The notes below the pieces were generated by a model. The model did no database searches and was not told the origin of the DNA. It was given only the letters and a program-made list of their open reading frames with translations. Source: DATAAM01 sp036260075 (GTDB taxonomy: Bacteria > Actinomycetota > Acidimicrobiia > Acidimicrobiales > JAHWLA01). From it: DNA of 16,628 nucleotides. The stretch spans positions 1 through 16,628 of the forward strand of contig DATAAM010000118.1 in assembly GCA_036260075.1 (NCBI GenBank), given 5' to 3'. Positions 6,352 to 12,961 of this stretch are shown here, piece after piece. The first letter of the stretch is position 1; each line of letters starts with the position of its first letter. Position numbers and translations under genes: made by a program.

Positions 6352-7585
6352 GGTCGTGGCCGTCGGCACCGAGCTGCTGCTGGGGCAGATCGTCGACACC
6401 AACTCGTCGTGGCTCGGGGAGCAGCTGGCGGCAGCCGGGATCGACTCGCACTTCCAGGTGAAGGTGGGCGACAACCTGGCCCGCATCGTGCAGGCGATCC
6501 GCACGGCGCTGTCGCGCTCGGAGGCGGTGATCGTGTGCGGCGGCCTGGGCCCCACCCAGGACGACATCACGCGCGAGGCGATCGCCGAGGTGATGAACGT
6601 GCCGTTGGAGCGCGACGAGGCCATGGTCGACACCATCCGGGCGATGTTCGAGGCGCGGGGTCGGGCCATGTCGGAGAACAACGCCCGACAGGCCGACGTC
6701 CCCCGTGGGGCCACCGTCATCCCGCAGACTCGGGGGACTGCCCCCGGGCTCGTCTGTCCGGTGGGGAAGAAGGTGGTGTACGCCGTGCCCGGCGTTCCCT
6801 ACGAGATGCAGGACATGTGGGAGCGGGCGGTGCTCCCCGACCTGCAGGCGCGGGCGGGCACGCAGGCCACCATCGTCTCGCGGGTGCTGCGCACGTGGGG
6901 GTTGGCCGAGTCGACGTTGGCGGAGACGGTGGCGCCGCGGCTGGAGGCGCTCGACGCCGCGGGCAACCCCACGATCGCCTTCCTGGCCGGCGGCATGGAG
7001 GGGATCAAGGTGCGCATCACGGCCAAGGCCGCCACCCGCGAGGAGGCCGAGGCTCTGCTGGCGGCGGAGGAGGCCGAGGTGCGGGCGCTGCTCGGGCCGG
7101 TGGTGTTCGGCATCGACGACGAGACCATGGAGTCGGCTGTGGGCGCGCTGCTCGTGCGTGAGGGGCTCACGCTCGGAGTGGCCGAGTCGGTGACGGGGGG
7201 CCTGATCGCGTCGCGCATCGTCAACGTGCCGGGCGCGAGCGAGTGGTTCCGGGGCGGCGTGGTGTCGTACGCCACCGAGGTGAAGCGCGACCTCCTCGGC
7301 GTGCCCGAAGGGCCGGTGGTGTCGGAGCGGGCGGCCCGGGCGATGGCGGAGGGCGCCTGCAAGGTGCTCGGCTCCGACGTGGGCCTGTCGATCACGGGCG
7401 TGGCCGGCCCCACTGAGCAGGACGGCCAACGGCCGGGCACGGTGTTCATCGGCCTGCGCCTCGACGGGTTCACCGACGTGGTGTCGGTCCGCCTGCCCGG
7501 CGACCGCGACCGGGTGCGGCAGTACGCGGCGATCTCCGCCCTCGAGGTGCTGCGCCGCCGCCTCCTCGACCGTTCTGGGGGATGA
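6341..7585 (+). CDS. cinA: CinA family protein (MoaB-like domain plus nicotinamide-nucleotide amidase)
   Basis: A full-length two-domain CinA of 414 residues. The N-terminal MoCF/COG1058 domain starts MRCEVVAVGTELLLGQIVDTN and contains GGLGPTQDDITRE (67-79), as in ADP-ribose pyrophosphatase-type CinA. The C-terminal PncC domain, from about residue 262, has AESVTGGLIASRI (AESCTGG in many homologues; the serine is kept) and SITGVAGPTEQDGQRPGTVFIGL. The PncC part is expected to deamidate nicotinamide mononucleotide in pyridine-nucleotide salvage. ATG at 6341 gives the standard N-terminus and overlaps pgsA by 11 nt; GTG at 6335 is possible. Its final codons lie in a long hairpin shared with the convergent glycosyltransferase gene. 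CinA is often linked with recA, which lies 4 kb downstream here beyond an inserted minus-strand module. Confidence 0.95.
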   Translation: MRCEVVAVGTELLLGQIVDTNSSWLGEQLAAAGIDSHFQVKVGDNLARIVQAIRTALSRSEAVIVCGGLGPTQDDITREAIAEVMNVPLERDEAMVDTIRAMFEARGRAMSENNARQADVPRGATVIPQTRGTAPGLVCPVGKKVVYAVPGVPYEMQDMWERAVLPDLQARAGTQATIVSRVLRTWGLAESTLAETVAPRLEALDAAGNPTIAFLAGGMEGIKVRITAKAATREEAEALLAAEEAEVRALLGPVVFGIDDETMESAVGALLVREGLTLGVAESVTGGLIASRIVNVPGASEWFRGGVVSYATEVKRDLLGVPEGPVVSERAARAMAEGACKVLGSDVGLSITGVAGPTEQDGQRPGTVFIGLRLDGFTDVVSVRLPGDRDRVRQYAAISALEVLRRRLLDRSGG

Positions 7586-7622
7586 ATCCCGCGCTATTTG
7601 CCGGGATTCCTCCCCCAGAACG
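7571..7622. terminator. Bidirectional hairpin over the two convergent stop codons
   Basis: Two 21-nt arms (7571-7591 and 7602-7622) are complementary except at one position and enclose a 10-nt loop. The left arm contains the cinA TGA (7583-7585); the minus-strand TAG of the GT-C gene (7594-7596) is in the loop, and that gene's last codons form the right arm. No U-run follows on either side, so termination without a U-tract, or a role in 3'-end stability or convergent-transcription collision, is inferred. Confidence 0.7.
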
Positions 7623-9219
7623 GGTCTTCGACGACCTCGACGCCGAACATGGTCACGCCGGGCGGCACGACCCACACCGTCGGGCCGCTGTCGAGGCGGT
7701 GGGGCCGGATGCGGCCCTGCTGCTCCAGTGTCATCGTCTCGGGGAACGGCACGTCGAGGACGTAGACGGCCTCGCCGCCGACGGGCACCTCCACGTCGTG
7801 GTCGTCGTGGTACGTCATGTGCTTGTCGAAGGCGGTGTTGCGGTGCACACCTCGCACGACGTTGTGCATCGTGAACTGCGGCATGGTGTAGGCCGCGTGG
7901 CGGAAGCGGTGGCCGCCGTCGAGGAAGACGTACACGAAGGCGTGGCGCGAGGGGTCGAAGTCGTCGGCCAGCTCGAGGTAGGCGCGGGTCTCGCGGTCGA
8001 CCTGCTGCATCAGCGCCCGGGTGAGGCGGTACGGCGCGCCGTGGCGGTGCTGTGTGAACCACAGACCGTCCTGCACGGAGTTCGTCTCGGGGAGGACGCC
8101 CCGGGCGAACACGAACCGCGACAGGTCGAGCGCGCAGGCGCCCACGAGCAGCACGCCGGCGACGGCCAAGGCGGTACCGCGCAGGCGGGCGAGAGGCCAC
8201 AGCAGGAGGAGCGCGAGAGCGGGCAGGTACGAGAGCACGTAGCCGGCCTTGCCGAAGTGCATGAGGAGGACGAATACCAGCGAGACGCCCACGACGAGGC
8301 CGAGCAGCACGGCCATCCGCTTGGTGGCCGCCGTCTCCGCCGCGGACGCGGCCACGGTGGGCTGTTCCCGTCGGCGCGACAGCACCGCCGCCACCGCGGT
8401 GACCGGCAACAGCACGATGACGGCCGCCAGCGTGTAGCCGGTGGCCTGGCCCAGGTTGTTGACGATCCCGGTGCGGGGCGCCCCGTAGAAGACGGAGGTC
8501 CCTCGCAGCGCGTCGTCGAGGTAGCTGTCGCTGAAGGAGCGGTACAGGGCGAGCCCGCCGGGCTGCTCCACGATCATCGGCACGAACCAGGCGAGGACGG
8601 CGAGCGCGCCCGCCGCCGCCACCGCCAGCGCCGCCCGAAGCGAGCGCACGCACACGATGGCTGCGTACAGCGCCACCGGGCCCAGGACGATCAGCGTCGT
8701 CTGGCGCAGCCCGGCACCGAGCCCGAGGGCGGCGGCCGCCGCCCAGCCGTGCCACGACCCCGGGCGGGCGTTCGCGGCGAGGAGCACGAGCACGGTGGCG
8801 ACCAACGCGTCGAAGGCGTACGTCGAGACGGTGGCGCCGTAGAAGAGGAGGAACGGCGAGGTCGCAAGGAAGAGCGCGGCGGCCGCACCCAGCCGCCGGC
8901 CACCGAAGCGCCTGCCGATCACGTACGTGAGGCCGACGGTCGCCCCTGCCGCCGCGGCCGACAGGACGCTCAGGGCGGCATCGGCGGGGAGCGGCGTGAG
9001 CCATGTGACGATCCGACCGAGCATCACGTAGAGCCAGTAGCCGGGAGGGTGGGGCGAGCCGCCTGTCACGTCGAAGTGGTCGACGCCGAAGGTGAGCTGG
9101 ATCGAGTCCCACTCCGTGGGGTACTCGGGCATGAAGGCCAGGCACGACGCGAACGTGAGCGCGCCCAGCAGCCACGGCGCGAGCCGATCGAGCCGTTCGA
9201 GCTGTTCGGAGCGCGTCAC
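7594..9219 (-). CDS. GT-C fold membrane glycosyltransferase (GT39/DUF2723-like)
   Basis: A 541-residue polytopic membrane protein. The first long loop, after the first hydrophobic helix (15-30), contains an acidic site TEWDSIQ (E36, D38) and HPPGYWLYVMLG (57-68). This arrangement is seen in GT-C enzymes of the PMT/ArnT/DUF2723 type, which use polyprenol-phosphate sugars as donors. About ten further hydrophobic helices follow up to about residue 385. The last ~150 residues are hydrophilic, apparently extracytoplasmic, rich in His and Asp (for example HMTYHDDHDVEV). GTG at 9219 overlaps the stop of the polyprenol-phosphate sugar synthase gene as GTGA, implying coupled translation. An open frame continues far upstream but only antiparallel to that gene. 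The acceptor (protein or glycan) is unknown. Confidence 0.8.
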   Translation of the reverse strand: MTRSEQLERLDRLAPWLLGALTFASCLAFMPEYPTEWDSIQLTFGVDHFDVTGGSPHPPGYWLYVMLGRIVTWLTPLPADAALSVLSAAAAGATVGLTYVIGRRFGGRRLGAAAALFLATSPFLLFYGATVSTYAFDALVATVLVLLAANARPGSWHGWAAAAALGLGAGLRQTTLIVLGPVALYAAIVCVRSLRAALAVAAAGALAVLAWFVPMIVEQPGGLALYRSFSDSYLDDALRGTSVFYGAPRTGIVNNLGQATGYTLAAVIVLLPVTAVAAVLSRRREQPTVAASAAETAATKRMAVLLGLVVGVSLVFVLLMHFGKAGYVLSYLPALALLLLWPLARLRGTALAVAGVLLVGACALDLSRFVFARGVLPETNSVQDGLWFTQHRHGAPYRLTRALMQQVDRETRAYLELADDFDPSRHAFVYVFLDGGHRFRHAAYTMPQFTMHNVVRGVHRNTAFDKHMTYHDDHDVEVPVGGEAVYVLDVPFPETMTLEQQGRIRPHRLDSGPTVWVVPPGVTMFGVEVVEDPFWGRNPGK

Positions 9220-9944
9220 CGGCGGCGCAGGGCGGCGAGGCGGTCGCGCAACCCCCAGAGCGTCACGAGCACCATCGCCTCCACGATGATGCGGCTGTTC
9301 ATCTTCGACTCGCCGCGTTCGCGGTCGACGAAGACGATGGGCGTCTCCGCGATCCGCCCGCCCGCCCGCTTCACGCGGTACACGAGCTCGATGAGGAACC
9401 CGTAGCCGCCGGCGCGGAAGTGCGCGGTGTCGATCCGCCCCAACAGCTCGGCCGAGAAGGCGCGGTAGCCACTGGTGGCGTCGCGGACCGGCAGGCCGAG
9501 CGCGGCGGTGGCGTAGCGGTTGCCCCAGCGCGACAGGGCGCGCCGGTGGGCGGGCCAGTGGGGGATGGCGCCGCCGGGGACGTAGCGCGAGCCGATCGCC
9601 ATGTCCGCCCGTCCGTCGGCGACGACCGCGACCAGCTCCGGGAGCACGGCCGGGTCGTGCGAGAGGTCGGCGTCCATGCCGACGAGCACGTCGAAGCCGC
9701 GCTCGAGGCCCCATCGGAAGCCTTCCGCGTACGCGGGACCGAGCCCCCGCGGGCCCGTGCGGCGCAGCACGTCGACGGCACCGAGCTCGGCGGCGAGCGC
9801 CTCTGCCTTGTCGGCGGTGCCGTCGGGGCTGCTGTCGTCGACGACGAGGACGTGCGCCGCGGGCAGGGCTTCACGGATGCGCGGCAGCACCACCGGCATG
9901 TTCTCCGCCTCGTTGTAGGTCGGGAGCACGACAAGGCTGCGCAT
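9216..9944 (-). CDS. Polyprenol-phosphate mannosyltransferase-like GT2 (DPM1 type)
   Basis: A 242-residue family-2 glycosyltransferase. It shows PTYNEAEN (8-15), DDSSPDGT (36-43), the metal-binding DADLSHDP (91-98), RDATSGYRAF (154-163) and the RERGESKMNSRII segment near the end. This set is that of dolichol/polyprenol monophosphomannose synthases, which transfer a hexose from a nucleotide sugar to polyprenyl phosphate at the cytoplasmic membrane face. No C-terminal membrane segment is present, so the enzyme is of the soluble DPM1 or Ppm1-catalytic type. Its product is the donor needed by GT-C enzymes such as the one encoded directly downstream, with which it overlaps by 4 nt. The ATG abuts the stop of the methyltransferase gene. 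The sugar (mannose or glucose) is not decided by the sequence. Confidence 0.9.
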   Translation of the reverse strand: MRSLVVLPTYNEAENMPVVLPRIREALPAAHVLVVDDSSPDGTADKAEALAAELGAVDVLRRTGPRGLGPAYAEGFRWGLERGFDVLVGMDADLSHDPAVLPELVAVVADGRADMAIGSRYVPGGAIPHWPAHRRALSRWGNRYATAALGLPVRDATSGYRAFSAELLGRIDTAHFRAGGYGFLIELVYRVKRAGGRIAETPIVFVDRERGESKMNSRIIVEAMVLVTLWGLRDRLAALRRR

Positions 9945-10961
9945 CTACTCGGGCTTCTGGGCGAGGTAGGCGAGCAGGTAGCAGTCCTGCGGCTCGCCGT
10001 ACACGCCGCGGTTGCCCGCCACCTCCGCCAGGTCGAAGCCCCCCTCCGACGCCGGCCGTCCGAGGTAGTTGAGGCCTAAGGCCTCGCGGATCACGAAACC
10101 CGCCTTCTCGAGCTTGGCGCTGAACTGCTCGTGGGTGTACTCGACCTTGTGGTCGTCGTTGATGAAGTCGGGCGATTGCAGCCGGCACACGGTGTCGTTG
10201 GGCGTGTCGACCGCGAACCACCCACCGGGCCGCAGCACGCGCCACGTCTCGGCCAGCACGTCGTCGCACTCCTCCTCGGTCACGTGCTCGATCGTCTGGC
10301 CGCTGTAGACCAGGTCGAAGGTGTCGTTCTCGTAGCGCGAGAGGTCGGCCATGGAGTGGTATGCGTACTCGACCGGGCCGAGCGGCGTGGGGACCACGTC
10401 GGCCTCCTCGCTGAGCTGGTAGATCTCGTGACGCTCCTCGATGGGGAGGTCGACGAGGACGAGCTTCTCGAACGGGTACGGGTAGCCGAGGTGCACGAAG
10501 GCGCCCTCGCGGTTCTGCTGATGGGTGCCCCCCAGGTCGAGGATGCGCCGGGCGCGGGGCAGGCTGCGCACGAAGTCGCAGCGGCTCAGGTGCAGCGAGT
10601 TGAGGAGATCGGTGAAGCGGACGTTGAAGTAGGCCTCCTCCGAGCCGCGCATGACTTCGAGCATCCGCTGCCGGGTGATGCCCTCCACTTCCAGCCGTTC
10701 GGCGAAGTGCTCGATGCCCGGCGGGTCCGGCTCGCGGAGGAGCACGGTGTTGTACGCGATGCGGACTGCCGTGCGGGTGGGGAGGTCGTCGAAGCCCAAG
10801 ACCGCCTGTCGGGACACGAGCTGGCGAGCCAGCTTGCCCCGCCCGACGGCTCGGCGGGCGAGGCGCTTGGCCCTGCTCGCAGCGCGCCGGGCACCGGGGG
10901 GGAGGGCCTCACGGGCGGTGGGTGGGATGAGAGCACGGATGCGGTCCCGAGTGGCAGGCAC
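9945..10961 (-). CDS. DUF4214-like domain fused to a class I SAM-dependent methyltransferase
   Basis: A 338-residue protein. After an Arg/Ala-rich N-terminus (about 1-50), residues 62-112 resemble DUF4214: AVRIAYNTVLLREPDPPGIEHF, then ITRQRMLEVMRGSEEAYFN, i.e. the LgR-pD-x2-G-x2-(W/F) and S-E signatures. A Rossmann methyltransferase follows: motif I ILDLGGTHQQN (140-150), acidic VLVDLP (168-173), FDLVYSGQTIEHV (215-227) and VLRPGGWFAVDTPN (242-255). DUF4214 domains occur in glycosyltransferases and surface proteins, so a glycan substrate is a reasonable inference. It is the first gene of the minus-strand unit; the stop abuts the next ATG without a gap. The GTG start is 20 bp from the divergent thpR start. 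The substrate is unknown. Confidence 0.82.
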   Translation of the reverse strand: MPATRDRIRALIPPTAREALPPGARRAASRAKRLARRAVGRGKLARQLVSRQAVLGFDDLPTRTAVRIAYNTVLLREPDPPGIEHFAERLEVEGITRQRMLEVMRGSEEAYFNVRFTDLLNSLHLSRCDFVRSLPRARRILDLGGTHQQNREGAFVHLGYPYPFEKLVLVDLPIEERHEIYQLSEEADVVPTPLGPVEYAYHSMADLSRYENDTFDLVYSGQTIEHVTEEECDDVLAETWRVLRPGGWFAVDTPNDTVCRLQSPDFINDDHKVEYTHEQFSAKLEKAGFVIREALGLNYLGRPASEGGFDLAEVAGNRGVYGEPQDCYLLAYLAQKPE

Positions 10962-10981
10962 CGGGGCATTCTTGTCGAGTC

Positions 10982-11488
10982 GTGCGCCTGTTCGTCGCCG
11001 TGTGGCCGCCCCCCGACGTCGTCGCCGCCCTGCGGGCGCTGCCGCGGCCTGCGGTGCCCGGCCTGCGATGGACGACCGAGGACCAGTGGCACGTCACGCT
11101 GCGCTTCCTCGGCGAAGCCGACGAGGCGGCGGCGCGTGCCGCGCTGGCGACGGTGGCGTTCGACGCCCGGCCGGTGGCCGTCGTCGGCCCCGCCGTGGGC
11201 CGCTTCGGCGACGGCGTCCTGCACGTTCCCGTCGACGGCCTCGACGAGCTGGCCGAGGCGGTGGTGCGCGCGACCGGGGCCGTGGGCGTCCCGCCGCCGC
11301 GACGGCCGTTCCGGGGGCATCTCACGTTGGCCCGGGCCAACCGGGGACGGGCCCCGCTGCGCGGCTTGGTGGGCACCCCGCTGGGAGGCCGGTGGGAGGT
11401 GGGGGAGTTGACGCTGGTGACGAGCCGGCTCCACCCCCGGGGCTCGCAGTACGCCGTGGTCGAGCGGCTGCCGCTGCCCACGAGGTGA
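10982..11488 (+). CDS. thpR: RNA 2',3'-cyclic phosphodiesterase / 2'-5' RNA ligase
   Basis: A 168-residue member of the 2H phosphoesterase family. Both catalytic HxT motifs are visible: H37-V-T39-L in WHVTLRFLG and H113-L-T115-L in RGHLTLARA, and the N-terminus RLFVAVWPPPDVVAAL is typical of ThpR (formerly LigT). The enzyme opens 2',3'-cyclic phosphates in RNA and can join 2'-5' RNA ends; its physiological substrate is not settled. GTG at 10982 is the natural start, since RLF(V/I)A normally begins directly after the initiator. No Shine-Dalgarno sequence is visible in the 20-bp gap to the divergent methyltransferase gene. It ends 132 bp before recA, and the recA promoter begins 16 bp after its stop. 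Confidence 0.93.
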   Translation: MRLFVAVWPPPDVVAALRALPRPAVPGLRWTTEDQWHVTLRFLGEADEAAARAALATVAFDARPVAVVGPAVGRFGDGVLHVPVDGLDELAEAVVRATGAVGVPPPRRPFRGHLTLARANRGRAPLRGLVGTPLGGRWEVGELTLVTSRLHPRGSQYAVVERLPLPTR

Positions 11489-11504
11489 GGCGGCGGCTGG
11501 GTAC

Positions 11505-11534
11505 TTGCATCGAACGCACGTTCGGAACTACACT
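11505..11534 (+). promoter_or_regulatory. SOS-controlled promoter of recA
   Basis: A -35-like TTGCAT (11505-11510) and a -10 TACACT (11529-11534) are separated by 18 bp, a near-ideal housekeeping promoter. The LexA box fills the spacer. The expected start, near 11541, gives a leader of about 80 nt with a good Shine-Dalgarno sequence (AGGAGAGGGG, 11605-11614). Confidence 0.75.
11511..11524 (+). promoter_or_regulatory. LexA (SOS) operator
   Basis: CGAAC-GCAC-GTTCG is an exact match to the Gram-positive/actinobacterial SOS box CGAAC-N4-GTTCG. It lies between the -35 and -10 of the recA promoter, so LexA binding would block RNA polymerase. LexA cleavage stimulated by RecA filaments would then relieve repression. 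Confidence 0.9.
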
Positions 11535-11556
11535 GGCGAAAGTACGCCTGCGTAAT

Positions 11557-11578
11557 TGTCACACCCTCTCCGTAGGGT
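11557..11578 (+). promoter_or_regulatory. Possible second recA promoter (TGTC ... TAGGGT)
   Basis: TAGGGT (11573-11578) fits TAnnnT and lies 16 nt from a TGTC (11557-11560) upstream. Mycobacterial recA has a LexA-independent, damage-inducible promoter (PafBC type, TGTCRGTGG-N8-TAnnnT). Here only TGTC-A and the -10 agree, and the spacing is one base shorter, so the match is partial. Confidence 0.3.
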
Positions 11579-11620
11579 GGACCTCGAACCGCCGACCACC
11601 CGAGAGGAGAGGGGACCGCC

Positions 11621-12667
11621 GTGGAGCGTGACAAGGCACTCGACATGGCCTTGGGCCAGATCGAGAAGCAGTTCGGCAAGGGCTCGATCATGCGCATGGG
11701 GGAGAGCACCCACATGGCAGTGGAGGCCGTCTCCACCGGCGCCATGTCGCTCGACCTCGCCCTGGGCGTCGGGGGCGTCCCCCGGGGCCGCGTCGTCGAG
11801 ATCTACGGGCCGGAGTCGTCGGGGAAGTCCACCCTGGCCATGCACGTGGTGGCCGAAGCCCAACGCAACGGGGGCATCTGCGCCTACATCGACGCCGAGC
11901 ACGCCATGGACCCGGTGTACGCCAAGGCCATCGGCGTCAACATCGACGACCTGCTCATCTCGCAGCCCGACACCGGCGAGCAGGCGCTGGAGATCGCCGA
12001 CATGCTCATCCGCTCGGGCGCGCTCGACGTGCTCGTGATCGACTCGGTGGCGGCGCTCACCCCCCGAGCCGAGATCGAAGGCGACATGGGCGACAGCCAC
12101 GTGGGGCTCCAGGCCCGGCTCATGTCGCAGGCGCTGCGCAAGCTCACCGGCACGCTCAGCAAGTCCAAGACGATCGCCGTGTTCATCAACCAGCTGCGGG
12201 AGAAGATCGGCGTCATGTTCGGCAACCCGGAGACCACGCCGGGTGGCCGGGCGCTGAAGTTCTACTCGTCGGTGCGCCTCGACATCCGCCGCATCGAGTC
12301 GATCAAGGACGGGGTCGAGGTGGTGGGAAATCGCACCCGCGTCAAGGTGGTGAAGAACAAGGTGGCACCGCCGTTCAAGCAGGCGGAGTTCGACATCATG
12401 TACGGCAAGGGCATCAGTCGGGAGGGCTCGATCATCGACGTGGGCGTCGATCTCGGCATCGTGAAGAAGTCCGGTGCCTGGTACACCTACGAAGGCGAGC
12501 AATTGGGCCAGGGCCGGGAGAACGCCAAGGCGTTCCTCACCGACAACCCGGGGATCATGGCCGAGCTCGACGAACGCATCCGCCGACAGGTGGGCCTCGC
12601 CGAGCCGCTGGTCGACGTCCCGCTCGGGCACGGCCCAGGCGACGACGAGCCCATCACGCTCGACTAG
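11621..12667 (+). CDS. recA: Recombinase RecA
   Basis: RecA forms ATP-dependent filaments on single-stranded DNA, catalyses strand exchange and stimulates LexA self-cleavage. The 348-residue protein has ERDKALDMALGQIEKQFGKGSIMRMG at the N-terminus, Walker A GPESSGKST (63-71), the DNA-binding loop 1 region EIEGDMGD, and loop 2 with NQLREKIGVMFGNPETTPGG. The C-terminal tail is short and acidic, ending GDDEPITLD. No intein interrupts it. The GTG at 11621 is preceded by AGGAGAGGGG. It is controlled by the LexA box at 11511-11524. A hairpin 7 bp after the stop ends the unit; recX, often the next gene, is not found in this window. Confidence 0.98.
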   Translation: MERDKALDMALGQIEKQFGKGSIMRMGESTHMAVEAVSTGAMSLDLALGVGGVPRGRVVEIYGPESSGKSTLAMHVVAEAQRNGGICAYIDAEHAMDPVYAKAIGVNIDDLLISQPDTGEQALEIADMLIRSGALDVLVIDSVAALTPRAEIEGDMGDSHVGLQARLMSQALRKLTGTLSKSKTIAVFINQLREKIGVMFGNPETTPGGRALKFYSSVRLDIRRIESIKDGVEVVGNRTRVKVVKNKVAPPFKQAEFDIMYGKGISREGSIIDVGVDLGIVKKSGAWYTYEGEQLGQGRENAKAFLTDNPGIMAELDERIRRQVGLAEPLVDVPLGHGPGDDEPITLD

Positions 12668-12673
12668 CCACTC

Positions 12674-12702
12674 GTCGCGCGCGAGCCCCGGGGGCGCGCG
12701 AC
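12674..12702 (+). terminator. recA terminator hairpin
   Basis: GTCGCGCGC (12674-12682) and GCGCGCGAC (12694-12702) form a perfect 9-bp stem around an 11-nt loop, starting 7 nt after the recA stop. It is followed by TTCCATCGCATTTGCG, only mildly T-rich. Confidence 0.65.
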
Positions 12703-12715
12703 TTCCATCGCATTT

Positions 12716-12767
12716 GCGTCGTCGCTCGTGCAGGCCGAGCCGGCCCTCGGCCGCCGAGCGGCGACGC
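12716..12767 (+). other. Long two-stage stem-loop in the recA-spoVS gap
   Basis: Two 13-nt arms (12716-12728 and 12755-12767) pair fully, with one G-U pair in RNA. Inside, a second 7-bp perfect stem (GGCCGAG 12733-12739, CTCGGCC 12746-12752) closes a 6-nt loop, leaving a small internal loop (TGCA/GC). A further weak 5-bp stem follows (TGCCC 12771-12775, GGGCA 12787-12791). There is no start codon or U-run nearby. It may be a second terminator, a processed RNA or a leader element of spoVS. Confidence 0.5.
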
Positions 12768-12844
12768 GGATGCCCCGACCGTGTGTGGGCACCCTGCGCC
12801 TGCGCGCCCGCCCAGGGGTGGCGAGTGTGGAGCCCGCGAGTAGC

Positions 12845-12882
12845 AAGGAGGTGTCGTTCGGCAAAAGCGACAGCCGCTTTTG
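12845..12882 (+). promoter_or_regulatory. Possible regulatory leader of spoVS with alternative hairpins
   Basis: A perfect inverted repeat CAAAAGCG (12862-12869) / CGCTTTTG (12875-12882) with a 5-nt spacer lies about 80 bp before spoVS. TGTCG (12852-12856) can instead pair with CGACA (12868-12872), which would exclude the first hairpin. A strong orphan AAGGAGGTG (12845-12853) precedes them. It may be a protein operator or a switchable leader; the sequence alone does not tell which. Confidence 0.35.
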
Positions 12883-12961
12883 AAGGAAGTGCGTCGGTTT
12901 CCGTCGAACTGAGCAGCGACCAGTCAACGTGCGGGAGTACTGGAGCTGGGGGGGCCATGCC

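Noticed and set aside
6125..9175. A very long minus-strand open frame of about 1000 codons running over cinA, the hairpin and the GT-C gene
   Set aside because: It is out of frame with the real genes on both strands, the product is Arg/Pro/His-rich without domains, and long open antisense frames are expected at this GC content.
9220..9714. N-terminal extension of the GT-C gene upstream of 9219
   Set aside because: The extra 165 residues are Arg/Pro-rich and lie over the DPM1-type gene in another frame. The GTGA overlap at 9216-9219 gives a normal start.
12818..12883. A 10-21 codon leader-peptide frame (GTG at 12818, 12827 or 12851, TGA at 12881-12883) ahead of spoVS
   Set aside because: AAGGAG abuts the 12851 GTG directly, too close for an SD, and there is no attenuator codon run. 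The evidence is too thin.
12901..12909. CGTCGAA as a possible Spo0A box before spoVS
   Set aside because: It is one mismatch from TGTCGAA, easily found by chance in GC-rich DNA, and the organism type has no expected Spo0A.
12845..12960. A c-di-GMP (GEMM) or other known riboswitch before spoVS
   Set aside because: GGCAAA at the start of the region is suggestive, but the CGCAAAGCC and tetraloop-receptor elements of GEMM are missing.
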